64,000 nucleotides of DNA from Annona cherimola. Its lineage: Eukaryota; Streptophyta; Magnoliopsida; Magnoliales; Annonaceae. The position numbers and the translations under genes are program-made. Positions 12,689-24,023 of the stretch are shown in pieces. The notes under the pieces were generated by a model. It made no database searches and had not been told where the DNA came from. It was given only the letters and a program-made list of their open reading frames with translations. How positions within the stretch are numbered: position 1 is the stretch's first letter; each line of letters opens with the position of its first letter. Location: NCBI GenBank assembly GCA_030490835.1, contig CM059971.1, forward strand, positions 40,906,012 through 40,970,011, given 5' to 3'.

Positions 12689-12906
12689 GTGAGCCTCACT
12701 TAACACCTTGGTGAAAGCCTCTCTATGCTTTGTTGAAGTTCATAGTAGCTTTCATATGGATATTTGAGTTGGCAAGGACTTGAGTTGTGAAGCAATGTCA
12801 TATAGTGGTTCTTTCTCTGGGTTGGTGATTATGTTGCGGGTTGCTTCCCTTCAGTAGACTCGCCCATTGGGATAAATATTGCCTATCGCTGAGCATTGAG
12901 GATATT
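12689..12906 (-). pseudogene. Tat-like Gypsy fragment (gag-protease spacer)
   Basis: Minus-strand reading gives LYDIASQLKSLPTQISI, stop, KLL, stop, then KHREAFTKVL. Plant Tat/Ogre polyproteins have a similar I.IW.LL..S..HR.AL..L stretch between gag and protease, so the stops probably replace Trp and another residue. It is contiguous with the gag to the right, apart from the F1 solo LTR at 12907-15578. The left edge is cut by the TGATAA LTR. Confidence 0.6.
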
Positions 12907-15578
12907 TGTGAAACCCCGATCTTCGACACGTGTATAAAACCCTAGGTAATATATTTGAGAAACATACATTCATGAGTATGAAAATATGTGGGAATAGAGG
13001 TTAAAATAATTATTTATGAAATTCGGATGAATAGTTTATGTGAATAGTAACCCTGGGATTAAGACAAAGTTAATCACTTAGATTAACCTAATCACAAAAA
13101 TGACGAAAAAAGAGAATTAATCACTACAGGACGAAATAGCAATACTTTTTGATATTTTAATGGAATTTCGGATTTTAGTGAAAATTTTGGAGAAAATAAA
13201 GAAAAATTCATAAATTGCAATCCGGACGTCGGATTAAAGTAAATTTTTTTTATGAATGGCCAAATATTTATGATGAACATGATGAATGGTTTAGGATTTG
13301 ACAAAAATCTTGAATCAGAGGTCAAGATGAAACGTCATTAGAAGATCAAAAAGCAATTTTGCTTTTTCATTAATTTCAAGTTTGACTTTGTTAATTTTTT
13401 TTAATTAAAAATATCAAATAATTAATACAAAATCTGCACATGTTCCAAGACAAGCTTGGACGTGCAAGGGGGATGGAAAATAGGAGCCAAATCCAATGGC
13501 TCAAAATCATCCTTATCAATTAATCAACGGTTGAGATGAATTAGCTTAAAAAAATTATTATTAATAAATCAAAAATCATTAATTAAATAGGGTATAGCTA
13601 GGGGGCGTGAGGGGGGCAGCAAGAGCAGCTTCACACTGTTCAAAATATTGCTTGGATTTGATAAAAAAATATTTGGAATTAAATACCTTGAGCAAGGGGG
13701 TAAATTGTAATTTGATGAAACATTCAACCCTATAATAGGGGCAAGGTGAGAATGTCCAAGGCACTCCATTCTCAACCCAAGCTTGAGAAATCCAAGTTTC
13801 TCCACCCCGAAAATTCGTTTCTAAGAGAGAAAGATAAGGTTAGAGAGAGAAAAGGCAAGTAGGATGAGAGTTTTATTACTTCAGGTAAGGGGATTCTTTC
13901 CAAATTTCTTTTGGGCGTTAATTAGGGTAAATTCATTCTTAGATAATTCTTAAGCATGAGAAAATAAGTAAATTTATAATGCTTAATTGAAATTATGCCA
14001 AAACATCAAAAATTTAGAGCAAAGATAGTGCATTCGGAAAAATCATGTATGAAATGTGAAAATAATGCTCCAATATTGCTAAATTATGATATGAGAAGAA
14101 TATTTATAATAGTTATGATGTTGAAATGATGATATATTAATCTCATGATTTTTGAGTTTAAGGATTATGCTCAAGTGAAATTATGTTGATTTTTAGTATA
14201 TGGAGAAAATAATTTAATTATCCAAGTTAATGATGATAAATTAGAAATTCATGAATTTTTCCATAATATATTAATTGAGAGATATGTCATGGTATTTTTT
14301 ATTTTTGGAAAAAATGTCAATTTTTGGAACCCATGAACAGTAACCCACGTCGCTGTGAATAGTAACGGGAACACTAATCCATGAACAGTGATCGTGAACA
14401 GTACCATGAACAGTAAAAAAGCATAAATTGGGTGAAAAAAATGAGATTAGTATTTATATCTTAAAGAATATAGAGATGAAATTTTTAAAGGGATTTATGG
14501 ATAAAAAAATCCATATAAAGAGGTAATGACCAAGTATCTTTATAAGATTAACCTCTATAGGAATGAGGTAATGAATGATTATAAAGCATTCATGGGAAGC
14601 AATCTAAGACATGGAATGATATAGATAAAATATAATTTTTTCTTGCATAGGAAAAGGAAAGAAAAAGGCGGAGGACACGGACTGAGAAGGTAAGCAAGCA
14701 AACATTTTTTTTAAAATATGATTTTATTGCTTCATTGTAAGCAAGCAACCCTTTTGAAAATAATTATTTACTGTTTTATGAAATATATTTAAGGATGGTC
14801 ATTCCTATACTGCTTTACATGAAATGATTGCCAACTTGCTTATTAAATGCCTTTTATGAAAATTTTATGGACATATCATGCCGGCATATGTGTGTTCATG
14901 GAGCAAAACGAAGAGGCTTTGGTGGAAGTAGAAAGCGGATCGAGGATCCCCCTTCACTATTGCCAAGTCACAAGGGCTGTGTGCCGACGGCGTCCTCCCA
15001 AGAGGTGGGCGCACAAGGAAAGTCATGAATGAATGAATGCATTGCATTCTCATTAAATGCATGAAAAGGTTTCTGTCCCATTGGTAATTGATGACTTGGT
15101 AAGTGTCTCCTACCAAATGGGGAGAAATGAATTTGAATGAAAGAAAAATGTTTACTTGCCAAAGAAAAAAGCTTACTTAATGAGTATTATTACTCATATG
15201 TGTTTTAAAAATGATAAACAGGCTATGGAGCTAACTCATAAAGGATGCCAGGTAGAAATGACCTGCAAATTTAATTGCAGTTCTATGTATGCGCCCAAAT
15301 GGACAAATGTGTTAAAGACATGTTTTATGGATATTACAAACATGATTGTACTTATGTGAATTATTTTAATAAAAGAAGATATGAATGGTTTATGATGATA
15401 TGGATGAGTCTATTATGAATAAAGTATATGCTTAAGTGACGAATGAAAAGAAAAAAAAATTGGACGAGATCCAATTAAGAACTCACCACATGATCAGGGT
15501 AACAATCCTGACTCATATTTACCAATCAAAATTGGTCCTGGAGTAAGGCTTCTAAGCACCCCGGTTCGAGGCACCACA
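12907..15578 (+). mobile_element. F1 solo LTR, 2.67 kb, with ATATT target duplication
   Basis: It begins TGTGAAACCCC and ends GGCACCACA, flanked by ATATT at 12902-12906 and 15579-15583. There is no internal region, so the element collapsed to one LTR by LTR-LTR recombination. A TATA-like TATAATA lies at 13731-13737 (824 bp in), followed by a GAGAGAGA-rich leader. TGAACAGTAAC-type repeats occur at 14330-14420 and the GC-rich module at 14900-15010. Overlapping ORFs at 13569-13805 and 14828-15162 are shadows of these non-coding modules. Confidence 0.93.
14330..14420 (+). repeat. TGAACAGTAAC short repeats in the F1 LTR
   Basis: Six or more imperfect copies of a 12-13 bp unit (TGAACAGTAAC or TGAATAGTAAC) stand close together. 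The other F1 LTRs have related clusters at 21255-21315, 24175-24205, 38548-38645 and 42363-42470. Confidence 0.65.
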
Positions 15579-15583
15579 ATATT

Positions 15584-15896
15584 CCCATGGGACCCTGTGT
15601 GAGTCATATGTTGGCTTTGGTTTGGCCGGTAACACAATTTGCTCTTGGTGAGTAGGAGCAATTCTTAGATTGTTCATGGTAGGTAACGTGAGGCGATCTT
15701 AGCCGTACCCTTCTTGGGGCTTACAGAGGTTTTGCGGAGTTGCTCCTTGCAATATAATTGTCTCTTGCTTGGCTTGTTGTAGTGTGATCATGTATGCTTC
15801 ATGTCAATTTGGTGGGTCCTCTTGCAACTTCAATGAAGTTTATAGTTGTTGTATTGGGATTCCTCAAAGCTTCATGCATAGGTAGAGGATTCTGGA
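15584..15896 (-). other. Tat-like Gypsy sequence downstream of gag, decayed
   Basis: This continues the minus-strand Gypsy element between the gag zinc knuckle (15897 onward) and the fragment at 12689-12906. No long open frame remains. I recognise no domain in it. Confidence 0.45.
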
Positions 15897-17116
15897 TTAC
15901 ATCTTGATGGGAGTTTTGCAAGATTTTGATTTTTCCTCATCTATTAGGTTTTGAATGGCATGCTTAAGGCTATAACATCTCTCGGTTGAGTGGCCTCTTC
16001 CTTGGTGATAGGCACAAAATTCATTTTCTCGATAGTGTTTAGGAAGGGGATTGAGTGGAGGTTTTAGAGTTAGAGGTGCAAGCATATTTTTTTGGATGAG
16101 TAGGTTGAGAATGTCGGTGTAGGATTAGGATAGTGATGTAAAATCTTTTGGTGTTTTCCTTTGAAAGGGCTTAGTTGTGGTGTTTATGGCATTTATATCC
16201 AGAGTTTTTGAAGGGTTACCATTTTTGGGTTCTTATTTTCTTCGAGTTGTATTCCCTTGATAAGGCCATGGAGAGATGGTCCCGTATCTGATTCCCGCTT
16301 CCACTTGGTCTCCGACTTGGAGGAGTTGGGTGAAGTTGACATAGGAGTGAGAGATGAGATAGCCCGAGATGCTTGGGTGAGCTGAGTTGATGATGATAGA
16401 GATTTTCTCATTCAAAGGCAATAGGCTCTTCATTTTTGCTGCCAACGCACGCCATCTAGCCACGTATTCTGAGAATATTTCATCACCTTTTTGCTTTAAT
16501 GCTTCTAGATCGGCCCTTTTGGGGGCCGTATTTAGCATATATGAAAAGCGATCCATTAAGGCTAGTGAAAGTTGTTCTCATGTCTTGATCAGTCGGCAAT
16601 CGAGTGATGTATACCACTCTAGTGTGTCCTTCTTTAAGCTATGTTGGAATAGTCTTATCAAGACTTCTTCGCTTTTCACCAAGGGGTATAGGATGCCGCA
16701 AAAGGCCTTGAGATGAGCCCTTGGGCATGAGTCTCCTTCATATGTTGGCAAAGATAGAATCTCGAACTTCTCGGGCAACTTTGTATCGAGGAAAGGACAT
16801 AGATCTTCTATTTTGGCTGAGGTAGGCCTTCTCCTTGATGCTGTCTGATTCACTCCTCCATTTCTTTTAGCTGGTTTTGGAGTTGTCTTTTGATGTCTTG
16901 GATTTCATTGTGGCCTTGCTCCAAGGCTACCTCTTCTTCCTTGTAATGATTGTTCTTTAATTTGTAGGAGGATTGTTCAGGTCCTTCGTCTAGCTCCATG
17001 TTCAGATTTTGGGAAAAGAGGGGTGGTGTATTAGTATTTTGGCCGCCTATTAAAGGTTGCCCCATATTTGACAAGGCCTCTTCTAATTTTTGCATCCTCT
17101 TATCTATTACTTCCAT
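15897..17116 (-). pseudogene. gag of a Tat/Ogre-like Ty3/Gypsy element, broken
   Basis: Gag packages the element RNA into cytoplasmic particles. Reading leftward: an N-terminal acidic, Gln-rich coiled-coil-like part (17116-16850), then the gag core in two frames, 16853-16578 (PTYEGDSCPRAHLKAF, LEWYTSL) and 16556-16233 (EIFSEYVARWRALAAK). The last piece (16085-15897) has the knuckle CAYHQGRGHSTERC, the C-H-H-C form usual in this lineage. At least three frame changes or stops separate the pieces, so no full gag can be made. Motif order and spacing match plant Retrotrans_gag proteins of the Tat lineage. It sits just inside the 5' LTR of the same element. Confidence 0.8.
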
Positions 17117-17712
17117 ATAGGCTTCAATGGACTATTTGAACTGGTGATCCCAATCTTCATAATGTGAAGATTGCCCAGACTCCATCCTAGCTGCTCTTGA
17201 TCTAGTAACCACAGGGCTTGGATCAGTGGTTGACTTGTTCTGCCTTCGAGCTATGGTCAAAAATTTGAGTAACCAATAAAGATGGTTAGTAACTGTAAAT
17301 AGATAGTAAGAAGATCAGCCTTTGGATGGATGTTGCAAATCGGGGTCCTTCTAGCGTACGTGCAGACTCTGCCTATTTCAAGTACCTCTCGTGAAGATGC
17401 TCGGGACCTTCTGGCCCAATTTGTCTGAGGTGTTTCTGAAAAGAATCTCTAGACCGAAAAACTTTTTAAGTCTGAAAAAGTGTGATTTTTATGCCAGATT
17501 TTTACGTAGTTATAATTAACTTTATAACTGTTGGAAACCCTTCCTTTAGGCTCGTTTTATATGCATGAACAGTTACGAGCCAATATTCAATGGTTTACCC
17601 CCTTTATGAGCTCTCTCCAGTTCTTGAGCTGAACGCCTATACACTTAAAAATTTCATAGGTTCAGGCGCTTTTTGGGCGTTTTCGTTCTAGTCCTTGTTT
17701 TTGTTGAATAAG
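17117..17712 (-). other. Tat-like Gypsy 5' leader and LTR end
   Basis: Non-coding sequence between the gag start and the TGATAA solo LTR. The minus-strand order implies it holds the end of the 5' LTR, the PBS and the leader. I could not find a PBS that I trust, so the LTR/internal boundary is not placed. Confidence 0.4.
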
Positions 17713-17982
17713 TGATAACTCGTATTTTTACAAGTTATCATGGCCCATTTCAGACTTAATTTGTGTGTTAGTTCGAGAGATTAGGCATAATTTGCACTCA
17801 TTTAGCTTAATTTTAACCCGCTTTGCATTTTAGGAGCATTAATTAGTTTCTAGGCAATTTTAGCATTATTTAGGCATTTTTAGTTTATTTATTTAGTTTT
17901 TCCATCTTTTGTAGGAAGGACGGGACGTACGTCGGCAGAGTGGACGAGTTGAATGCAAGCTGAGGAATCTAGAGGTAGATGG

Positions 17983-18235
17983 ATGGCGCCTAGGCGCCAC
18001 TTCTCTACATGAAATCCAAGTCAGAAGCCACAAATCAGGTGGTGCAGTCCAGGGAGTTGGCGCCTAGGCGCCACCCCGGGGCAGCTACAAAAGCTAAGGA
18101 GAAGCTCCAGGCAGGGACAATCCAGAGAGTTGGCGCCAGTGCAAGAATTCCTAGGGTTTCCAGAATATGTCCAAACTGCTCAGCACACAAAGAGTTGGCG
18201 CCTAGGCGCCAGCTAGGGGTGCCTAGGCGCCAATA
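17983..18235 (+). repeat. GGCGCC-TAGGCGCC palindrome cluster, sister LTR
   Basis: GGCGCCTAGGCGCC or close variants lie near 17984, 18060, 18133 (half copy), 18194 and 18218, mostly after AGTTG. The cluster again ends about 50 bp before the TATA-like box at 18285-18292. Confidence 0.75.
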
Positions 18236-18689
18236 CGCATCCGTACGCGAATATTCTAGTGCGTAAGCTGCGCAAATATGAATCTATATATAGTTCCTAG
18301 GGGTTCGCGCGCGAGTGGAAGAGGAAGAAGGGAGCCGGAGAACGAACTACTGTGCAAGAGAAAGCGGAAATCAAGATTAAAGCTCGGATTGAAGAAAGGA
18401 TTCAAGTCCCGTTGGTGGAAACCGCCGGAAAATAGTTTTTCTTATTCTCTCCAATTTTCTTTCTCTGCCTTATGGATACTTTTTATTTGGATATATTGGA
18501 TGTTAAGATCATGTCTTTGAGCTAAACCTCCATTAGATGGATAGTTAGGATTGTTGGTAACATGTGGAAAATAAGCCAAGTTTATGTTTTGATGATTAAC
18601 AAATCAATTTGAGTAAGTTTTGGTTACTAACATGTTTGTGAAGATGATTAAAGGATATACAAATGAAGAAAATGAAGCATGACAAGTCA

Positions 18690-19470
18690 AGTTGATTTCC
18701 AAGTCGACTCAGGCTTCGACTTAGGCCAAGTTGATCCCCAAGTCGACTCAAGAAGCGACTTCAAAGCGTCGTTTTTGTCCAGAGTTTAAATCGAGGAGCA
18801 AAGCTGCCAAAGTCGCATCCCAAGTCGACTCCGCATGCGACTTGGGTGAAGTCGCAGATCAAGTCGACTCCAGTAGCGACTTCGAGGCGTCATTTTCGTC
18901 CAGAGTTGAAATCGGGAACGAGAGCTGACGAAGTCGCATCCCAAGTCGACTCCGCATGCGACTTGAGTGAAGTCACAGACCAAGTCGACTCCAGCTTCGA
19001 CTTCAGTGTAGAACTTGCAGATCATGTCAACTCAAATCAAATGAAGATCAAATGAAGCTGAAATGAAGACCAAAGCAATCAGGGTTGCATGAATCCATCA
19101 TGTTGATTCATGAACACATACTCGGACATCTTCCATGCATCCCAAGACTCAAGACTCAAGACATGGAGTCAAATATTTTTAAGATAGAAGAATTATAAAG
19201 AATCTTAAGTAAAATCAAGGGAAGAACATTAATTTGAAGAATATCAACAGAACAAAGTCATCTCTAAGAATTTCAAGTTCACCAAGCAAGCTGAGGAAGT
19301 GAAGTCGCACCCGAAGTCGACTTCACCTGCGACTTGGGTCAAGTCGAGGACCAAGTCGACCTAGACTAGAACTTGAAGAAGTTGCGAACAGGCGAAGTCG
19401 CACCCGAAGTTGACTCCATCTGCGACTTGGGCGAAGTCGCACCTGAAGTCGACTCCACCTGCGACTTGAG
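18690..19470 (+). repeat. GTCGAC dyad minisatellite in the Copia LTR
   Basis: Two clusters lie at 18690-19030 and 19300-19470. The clearest unit (19302-19335) reads AAGTCGCA, 3 nt, GAAGTCGACTTC, 3 nt, TGCGACTT, a 34-bp perfect dyad apart from the spacers. Other units are partial. The clusters lie upstream of the TATA box. Apparent ORFs here translate to repeated ESTSGATSPKSQ-like strings in several frames and are by-products of the repeat. Confidence 0.85.
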
Positions 19471-19552
19471 GTCGTAACGGTCGAAAATTTTCGAACGCTG
19501 GCGCATTAAATGTGCGCCACCTACCTCCAAACGTTTGAATTCCCTCAACAGT

Positions 19553-19560
19553 TATAAAAG
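19553..19560 (+). promoter_or_regulatory. TATA box of the Copia LTR
   Basis: TATAAAAG lies about 80 bp after the last GTCGAC dyad. Copia B has TATATAA at the same relative position (56272-56278). Confidence 0.6.
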
Positions 19561-20910
19561 GTATTCAATATGAACGAGGAGGGTAGCTGAGAATTCATTG
19601 ATTGAGCATAACTCCCATCTCAAAGAGCATTAAGTGATCAAGCCATCATATAGAAGAAGAACTCCGATTTCAAACTGCCAAGAGCTGCTTATTGAATCAT
19701 CAACACTGCTGTACAAGTTCTTCTCTGTGCCAAATCTGCCTAGAAACTTCTTTTTAATTTCTCTTGTTGTATTGAACTTGATTTAGTTTGGGTAACTAAG
19801 ATCAAGTGTAAGCAAAGTAGTGTGTGATTAGAGTGGACCTCGTCACCTACTTGTGCTGTGAATTGTTGATGCCCCCTAGAGCTAGAATCTAGAAGAGAGC
19901 AGTGGCTCTAGGTGTATTTGTGAAACATATAGTGGAACCCAAGTCACAAGAGGTGTGAGCTTGGAAGAGTGGAGTAGGGAAGGTTGCCCGAACCACTATA
20001 AAATATTGCTTGTTGATTTTTATTTCTTCTTTCAACACTATATCGCTTTCCATTGTTTTCTTCATAAAGGGAACTAGATTAATCCGGGGTAAAGTTTCTG
20101 TTTAAGTCAAAAATTTTAAATACCCAATTCACCCCGCCCCTCTTGGGTAATTGCCATTAACTCGGGACCAACAAGGATGAACTGAATTCTAAACTATATT
20201 GTTTCTTAGTTCTTAAAATATTCAGTAATGAATATTTAAGCTTATATATGATTGTGTATGATTTACCTTTGCATGTGTGAGTTTAATGCTTTTACGAGAT
20301 TAGCTACCTTGTAAGATGATTTAATTGCTTGATTTATCCTTGAAAGAGGAAGATCTTTACCAGATTCATGTGTAAGGCATAGGTTTCGACCTTTGTGTAA
20401 GGAGAGTTGTTTAACGGATAGGAATATACTGTTAAACCTTGTGTAGTCGTTGTACAAGTTATGCACTTATCAATTTCACTTTATTTAATGGCATGGGAAC
20501 ATAGCACTTAAATAGGATGTAATTAGCTTTATATACTGTTGCAAAACATATATAAAGATATATGAACTTGGGCTAGTAAATCCATATGCAATCCATTTAA
20601 AAAGAATCAGCACAATATAGTTTAGATTCAAGGATTCCGATCTATCCATCTGTCATCCCTAATCAGCAAACTTGCTTTTAGTATCCAGTAGTCTTGTGAC
20701 TTCTACTCTGATTTCTTTTTGCAATCGTTAGCCTAGTTAATTCACAAAACCAGAATTTTCCATCCATGGAATGCAGTTTAACTAATTAATAATTCGGTTA
20801 ACAATTCTTCGTGGGAACGATACTCTACTCACTGTTTATTACTTGACACGACACATACTTGCGTAAATAGCGAGCATTTTGAATTGACATATACGCAGCT
20901 CGTCAATAAG

Positions 20911-21110
20911 GACACCGATCTTACAGAGTCTAGATCCGATCTTCGGATTAAAATAGATACGGCACGAATTTGTTAACCCGAAGCGGTTTATATGGACATA
21001 AAAAAGGGAACTGAAAATCCGAAGAAAGGGAGAGAGGAAGAGGGTGAGAACTAGAAAATCTAGAGCTCGAGGAGAGGAGAAGCCGGGGCAGCGGAGATTT
21101 GCTACAGACT
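20911..21110 (-). other. Tat-like Gypsy 5' LTR, middle segment
   Basis: Sequence between the TGATAA solo LTR and the tandem F1 array. On the minus strand it is pyrimidine-rich (CTTCTCCTCTCC, CTCTTCCTCTCTCCC), like a transcribed leader just after the TATA box at 31974-31981, once the array is taken out. The 99-codon frame at 20839-21138 crosses element boundaries and is not a gene. Confidence 0.6.
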
Positions 21111-21115
21111 CTTGT

Positions 21116-23336
21116 TGTGAAACTTCGATCTTAGACACGTGTGTGAAACCCTAGGGATGTAAACCCTAGGTAACATATTAATAAAATATATATTCATGAG
21201 TATGGAAATATGTGGAATTAGAGGATTAAATTGTTAATTATGGAATGTTAATTCGGATGAATAGTAATCACATGAATAGTAACTCACGTGAATAGTAACC
21301 CAAGTGAATGGTTACTCAAGGTATATGGCATTTGATTGAGGATATGAGGAATAATATTGGTATATTATGAAATGGAGAACTAAGTTATGAAGAAAAATGA
21401 TAAGAGATATTGAGGTTAATACCCATATGAAAAAGGAAGGAAGACCTAATAACTTTTTAGGTCTAAGGTAGATCATGACATATGCATGTGTAGAAACCCG
21501 GGTCATGATAAAGTATGTATGAAATATCCCTTTAAATTATATAGGAAAAGGAACAGGAAGGTAAAGGATACGGACTGATGCAAAGCAAAGGTAAGCGAGC
21601 AATCCTTTTGAAAATGATAATTTTTTAAAAAAATGTGATTTTATGGCTTCATTGTAAGCAAGCAAAACTTTGAAAATGTGATTTTATTCTCAAGTATTTA
21701 TGAAATATGTTTAAGGGTGGCCATTCCTATAATGTTTTGAAATGATGAATGTTTATGAGTTTTTTTCAAAAGCGATGCCGGCATATTGATATGATGTGAT
21801 GTTCATGGACATGTGCACATGTATGATGCATAATGAAGAGGCTTTGGTGGAGGAAGTAGGATCAGGGATCTCTCTTCAGCAATGCCAAGTCGCAAGGGCT
21901 GTGTGCCGGCGACGTCCTCCCAAGAGGTGGGGGCACAGGGAAGAGGCTTTAGTGGAGGTAGAAAACGGATTAGACGGTCCCCCTTCACTATTGCCGAGTC
22001 GTATGGGCTGTGTGCCGACGCGTCCGCCCTAGAGGTGGAGGCAAAGGAATGTTATGTGTAAATGAATGCATTGCATTTTCATACATAGATTGAAAAAGAA
22101 AGCGTGGATTTGAAATGATGTTTTTAAGGGATAATGCAAAAATTCTCTACATGAGTATGACAAGTCACCTGGTGTAAGAGGTATATAATGCCGGGGAAAT
22201 CAAAAGTCATGCATGTAGGAACCATGTAGGCGTCAAGAGGACGAGAGAGTCCCCTTGATGAGGACAAGTCGGAGACAGCCGGCTTATTGGACCATGCTAT
22301 GTTAGATGTTCCCTTAGCTACGTACCCGCACACGAAGGTTTATGTCAGGAATGGAAAGAAAGTATTTGCACATCCAATTTTTAAGAAAAGGAAAGCATGG
22401 ATTTGAAAAGATGTTTTTAAGAGATGGTGCAAATAATTCTCTACATGAGAATGACAAGTCACCGGTGTAAGAGGTATATAATGCCGGAAAAATCAAAAGT
22501 CATGCATGTAGGAACCATGTAGTTGTCAAGAGGAAGAGAGATTCCCCTTGATGAGGCCAGGTCGGAGAGAGTCGGCGTATTAGACCATGCTATGTGAGAT
22601 GTTCCCTAGGTTAGCGTACCCGCACACGAAGGTTTATGTTAGAAATGGAAAGGAAGCATTTGCACATCCAACGTTTATGAAATGATTTTTGTGAAAAGAT
22701 TTCTATTCCATTGATAGTTGATCACTTGCTAAGTTTCTCCTATCAAATGGAGAGAAATGCATTTACGAATGGTTTACATGAATGGTTTTCATGAATGATT
22801 TATGAAAGGTTTCCAAAAATGGTTTACGAAAAGGTTTCTATTCCGTTGGTAGTTGATCACTTGGTAAGTGTCTTCTACCGAATGGAGAGGAATGCATTTA
22901 AAATGAAAAATGCTTGCCTATTGAGTTTCGACTCATATTTTGTTTTCCTAACCTTAGACAGGTGTAGGAAAAGACAAGAGACGAAGGACATGTGTTGCTA
23001 AAGGAAAGAGGAATCTACAAAGGTTAGTAGATTTTTGTATCAATAGATTCCCTAATGGGAAATGATGAGAAAGGACATAGGTTGTATGAAATTATGAAGT
23101 TATGAATAATATGAGAAGTTGATGATTTATGATGATATGGATAAGTCCATTACGAAAGATGATGAGTATATATTTATGTGATGGAAGAAAAGAAAAAAAA
23201 TGAAAAGAAAAAAAATTTGGACGAGTTCCAATTAAGAACCCACCTTGTGATCAGGGCAACAATCCTGAGTCATGTTTTCCAATCAACAAGATCTTGGAGT
23301 AAGGGCTATGCGGACGCCTCGGTTCGGGGCGCCGCA
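21116..23336 (+). repeat. Array LTR a
   Basis: TGTGAAACTTCGATC to GGGGCGCCGCA. Compared with the 2.67-kb F1 LTR it lacks about 1.2 kb spanning the TATA box and GAGA-rich leader. It has internal duplications near 21835-22050, 22095-22680 and 22685-22895. From about 21310 on it is close to LTR b; its first 190 bp are closer to LTR d. Confidence 0.9.
21835..22895 (+). repeat. Local tandem duplications inside F1 array LTRs
   Basis: Three pairs are visible in LTR a: GC-rich units of about 105 bp (21835-21942 and 21943-22047), units of about 290 bp starting with a GGATTTGAAA..GATG segment (22095 and 22387), and units of 80-100 bp around GTAGTTGATCACTTG (22685 and 22800). The 290-bp unit is single in the LTRs at 37551 and 40945. 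Confidence 0.75.
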
Positions 23337-24023
23337 GTAATTGGTATCAGAGCAAGGATTGGTAAATAGGCGGGAGAAGGAGAAAATAAAGGATGATGAA
23401 AGGATAGGTCCGATACCAAAGAAGATGGTATCAGAGCAAGGATTAGTAAATAGGCGTGGAAAGTGAAAAATTATGGATGATAGGTAAGGTGTGATACCAC
23501 AGAAGATGGTATCATATGTCATGATATAGAATCGGTATGTCATAGATTAAGGAAGAAAATGAATTGTTTGGAATTATTTTTCTATCTTTGATGCATTTGA
23601 CGATAGGCGCGAGAAGATTATCTCTCCACAATAATGATGGGTTTATAGAAATAAGACTAGATTGTAGTCTTCACAGGTATAACATAATTGTAGAAACTAT
23701 GTGCTGAAAATTAATTAAAAAAAGTCGGAAGAGGCTAATCGAATTTTGAAAGATTAATAAATAGAGGATATTTTGATGCAAAGACGATTCTTTGCTATAA
23801 AATCAAATTTATTTACACATGCATGTCATGTGTATATGGAATGAAAAGTGATTAATACTCACCTCTTTATGAGATATGATGCTATGACTTATTTGATTAT
23901 TAATGATAAATGATTGATGATATGATAAGAGGAGAAATGTCAAAGTTGCACCACAGAAGTGTGATGGATTATTTCAAGTAAGACAGGTTTCAGAACGAAA
24001 CCTATTGTAAGGGGGGGGAGGAT
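23337..24023 (+). other. Array internal domain a with iterated PBS
   Basis: 687 bp. The PBS TGGTATCAGAGC lies at 23342-23353. An exact second copy is at 23426-23437 and a third, TGGTATCATATG, at 23507-23518, spaced 84 and 81 bp. Each is followed by AAGGATT.GTAAATAGGCG or a decayed form. The PPT GGGGGGGGAGGAT is at 24011-24023, preceded by a GGTTTC/GAAACC dyad. There is no ORF of gag or pol type. It is nearly identical to internal domain b. Confidence 0.9.

Larger units (their letters stand above)
18552..20173 (+). mobile_element. Copia solo LTR, 1.62 kb, with AGGAT target duplication
   Basis: It begins TGTTGGTAACATG and ends GGGACCAACA, flanked by AGGAT at 18547-18551 and 20174-20178. The uninterrupted sister Gypsy LTR shows the empty site near 11957. 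It is the same family as the LTRs of Copia A and B: it carries GTCGAC dyad repeats (18690-19030 and 19300-19470), a TATA box at 19553 and the conserved GGTTGCCCGAACCACTATA segment near 19985. It has no coding potential. Confidence 0.94.
17713..20905 (+). mobile_element. TGATAA Gypsy solo LTR with nested Copia LTR
   Basis: It begins TGATAACTCGTA and ends GCAGCTCGTCA, flanked by ATAAG at 17708-17712 and 20906-20910. It matches the LTR at 11004-12688 except that a Copia solo LTR (18552-20173) splits it. There is no internal region, so this is a solo LTR. It inserted into the 5' LTR region of the minus-strand Tat-like element. Confidence 0.93.

Noticed and set aside
14828..15162. Overlapping ORFs of 61-83 codons on both strands
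   Set aside because: They lie in the GC-rich module of an F1 solo LTR bounded by perfect target duplications, and opposite-strand frames overlap.
15561..15573. Pol III B-box-like GGTTCGAGGC at an F1 LTR end
   Set aside because: No A-box at a suitable distance, and other copies read GGTTCGGGGC, so a SINE or tRNA-like origin is not supported.
17117..17712. A PBS for the Tat-like element
   Set aside because: I found no stretch beginning TGG next to a CA terminus that matched a tRNA end convincingly.
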